NCBI GenBank assembly: GCA_049615605.1 | Contig: JBMZFW010000051.1 | Span: 1 to 6,881, forward strand | DNA from: JAQWUY01 sp049615605 | GTDB taxonomy: Bacteria > Pseudomonadota > Alphaproteobacteria > JAQWUY01 | DNA: 6,881 bases | Direction: 5' to 3' | Shown: positions 5,837 through 6,881 of the stretch, piece by piece | Layout of the letters: every line of letters starts with the position of its first letter | Numbering within the stretch: position 1 is the first letter of the stretch | The notes under the pieces: model-generated | Databases searched by the model: none | Told to the model about the DNA's origin: nothing | What the model saw: only the letters and a program-made list of their open reading frames with translations | Position numbers and translations under genes: made by a program

Positions 5837-6641
5837 TTAAATATTTTTTTAACTTCTGTAAGTCAGCCCAAACTTGTTTTTTATATGCGGGTACTTTTAT
5901 CATTTGCTTAGGGCTATGTAAAACGAAAAAATTATTTTCTTTATCGTTGTGTTTTATTGAAGTTATTTTCCCCCTTAATTGTGGGAAAGATTGATTAAAT
6001 AATAACTTTGTAAGTTCTGTGCCAAATACGATAACAATTTTTGGCTTTGCCAGTTCAATTGTTTTTAACAGCAATGGTAATGTTATTTGAAATTCCGCAT
6101 TTGTAATTGACCTGTCACCCGGTGGGTACCAAAACATACTGTTGGTATAGGCAATTTTACTAGTATCCAAATCAATTGCCTTAAACATACGATTGGTAAG
6201 TGTTTCCACATCACCAGAAAAAGCAATACCACTTGCATCATCATTTTTATTTGGTGCAATGCCAATACATAATATATCTGGGTTGTGGTCACCCTTATAA
6301 TAAACAGTGTTTTTTGCAGTTGTTTTTAATGAACAATCGTTAAAGCCAGCTATATTTTTTTCAATATCGGCAATTGAAGTTGAATTATTCGCCAAATTAG
6401 TTGCATTTTTAATAGCATCTTGGTTGCCCGTAATATTGGACTTTGGTCGTTCTGTTTTAGGTGCTTGATTGTTTGATTGAACAGTTTTTTCAACAGGTTT
6501 AGCAATTGGGTTGGCTTTTTCAATCTTTTTTGCTTGTTCTTTTGCCGATTGGACGAATCTATTGGCAGGTTCGTCGGCAATTGCCTCATCCGCGCCTGAA
6601 TTTATTAGCCATTTTAAATTTGCATAATCTTGTGAAATCAT
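5829..6641 (-). CDS. Divergent uracil-DNA glycosylase superfamily protein (family-4-like)
   Basis: This 270-aa cytoplasmic protein has the layout of alphaproteobacterial family-4-type uracil-DNA glycosylases, which excise uracil from DNA. The N-terminus includes WLINSGADEAI (11-21), followed by a polar, low-complexity linker (about 30-95) and the UDG core (about 98-268). Recognisable core marks are FNDCSLKTTAKNTV (100-113), WYPPGDRSIT (171-180; family 'WRPPGNR.PT'), IVIVFG (202-207), RGK (223-225) and LHSP (241-244), where His242 is in the place of the catalytic-loop His. Key family features are altered. Motif A, normally GEAPG, reads GIAPN (127-131), and the 'PFVG' step reads AFSG. Only two cysteines exist (103 and 125), too few to ligate a 4Fe-4S cluster alone. 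The fold assignment is solid; uracil excision is uncertain. It heads the operon with slt (8-bp overlap) and moaB. Confidence 0.82.
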   Translation of the reverse strand: MISQDYANLKWLINSGADEAIADEPANRFVQSAKEQAKKIEKANPIAKPVEKTVQSNNQAPKTERPKSNITGNQDAIKNATNLANNSTSIADIEKNIAGFNDCSLKTTAKNTVYYKGDHNPDILCIGIAPNKNDDASGIAFSGDVETLTNRMFKAIDLDTSKIAYTNSMFWYPPGDRSITNAEFQITLPLLLKTIELAKPKIVIVFGTELTKLLFNQSFPQLRGKITSIKHNDKENNFFVLHSPKQMIKVPAYKKQVWADLQKLKKYLND

Positions 6642-6647
6642 TTATTA

Positions 6648-6656
6648 TTTATAGCA
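6648..6656 (-). promoter_or_regulatory. Extended -10 promoter of the UDG-slt-moaB operon (likely leaderless)
   Basis: On the minus strand this reads TGCTATAAA: a TATAAA -10 (6653-6648) with the extended TGn element. Six bases separate it from the ATG at 6641, so the expected start site coincides with the initiation codon. No Shine-Dalgarno is present, which fits a leaderless mRNA. No convincing -35 box is seen at 16-18 bp, as extended -10 promoters tolerate. Confidence 0.45.
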
Positions 6657-6691
6657 CATACTTTACAAAAAATCATTTAGATTTTTACTTA

Positions 6692-6746
6692 ATTTAAAAA
6701 GATTAAAAATGTGAAATATTTGTTTGTTATTTGATAAATATTATTT
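6692..6746 (+). repeat. 55-bp direct repeat, copy 1
   Basis: This block is identical, base for base, to the last 55 bases of the window (6827-6881), at an offset of 135 bp. It is bounded on the left: position 6691 is A but 6826 is C. The right limit cannot be seen because copy 2 reaches the window edge. It is nearly all A/T with no coding signature, and it lies upstream of the UDG operon promoter. Confidence 0.9.
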
Positions 6747-6802
6747 TACTATATTTAGATAATAAAAAAATAATGTTTGAATTACAGTAGAGAGAGTTTT
6801 TA

Positions 6803-6832
6803 ATGTCTAAAAAAGATGATGACAACATTTAA
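6803..6832 (+). other. Nine-codon reading frame running into the repeat; possibly a gene start
   Basis: ATG at 6803 opens MSKKDDDNI and stops at 6830-6832. A purine-rich GAGAGAG (6790-6796) sits 6 nt upstream, loosely resembling a ribosome binding site. The last codon and the stop fall inside the second copy of the 55-bp repeat. If that copy is an assembly join, the true gene may continue elsewhere with an MSKKDDDN start. As shown it is too short to call a gene. Confidence 0.25.
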
Positions 6833-6881
6833 AAAGATTAAAAATGTGAAATATTTGTTTGTTATTTGATAAATATTATTT
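6827..6881 (+). repeat. 55-bp direct repeat, copy 2 (to the window end)
   Basis: This is an exact copy of 6692-6746, ending at the last base of the window. A perfect repeat of 55 bases at a sequence end equals a common short-read assembler k-mer size, so it may be an assembly loop. Alternatively it begins a second unit of a 135-bp tandem repeat. The sequence cannot separate these. Confidence 0.9.

Noticed and set aside
6506..6697. Plus-strand 63-codon frame crossing the start of the UDG-like gene
   Set aside because: It is antisense to the linker and N-terminus of a coherent protein and has no ribosome binding site or domain.

Overview
The window is AT-rich and reads as chromosomal DNA of an alphaproteobacterium, probably one with a compact genome. 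The main evidence is a sigma-32 (RpoH) with alphaproteobacterial-type core motifs, directly behind an RluD-type pseudouridine synthase. Two small families common in this class (TIGR02444/DUF2390 and DUF465/YdcH) lie next to it, and the uracil-DNA glycosylase-like protein carries the 'GADEAI' N-terminus typical of alphaproteobacterial members. The class follows from the proteins; I cannot place the genus.

Left end (1-840): the window opens in what looks like the last 19 nt of a tRNA (probably tRNA-Val), followed by a clean intrinsic terminator. Next comes a free-standing cassette: a near-consensus sigma-70 promoter, a perfect 10-bp inverted repeat bracketing its -35 box, three copies of an 11-bp-phased ACTAATA motif running from the -10 box past the start site, a strong Shine-Dalgarno, an unrecognised 188-aa gene with two internal 27-residue repeats, and its own terminator. 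This is the least ordinary part of the window: an orphan, apparently well-regulated gene in the 3' flank of a tRNA.

Middle (842-3610): a DUF2390 gene (-) and a DUF465 gene (+) diverge from a 66-bp gap. DUF465 converges on rpoH, and their stop codons share a single TTAA. rpoH (-) follows rluD (-) by 9 bp, so the two are probably co-transcribed. rluD begins with TTG. Between rluD and moaB sits an unlisted 38-codon gene on the opposite strand, with a good ribosome binding site and one predicted membrane helix; it faces rluD across a 7-bp dyad.

Right part (3611-6641): a tightly packed minus-strand operon runs from a UDG-superfamily protein to a periplasmic soluble lytic transglycosylase (8-bp overlap) and then to MoaB (3-bp gap). 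The UDG-like protein has lost most of the residues expected for a family-4 Fe-S enzyme. Its promoter appears to be an extended -10 that would give a leaderless mRNA.

Right end (6642-6881): 240 bp without a convincing gene. The final 55 bases are an exact copy of 6692-6746. This is either a 135-bp tandem repeat or a short-read assembly loop at a contig end, so the sequence after 6746 should be treated cautiously.
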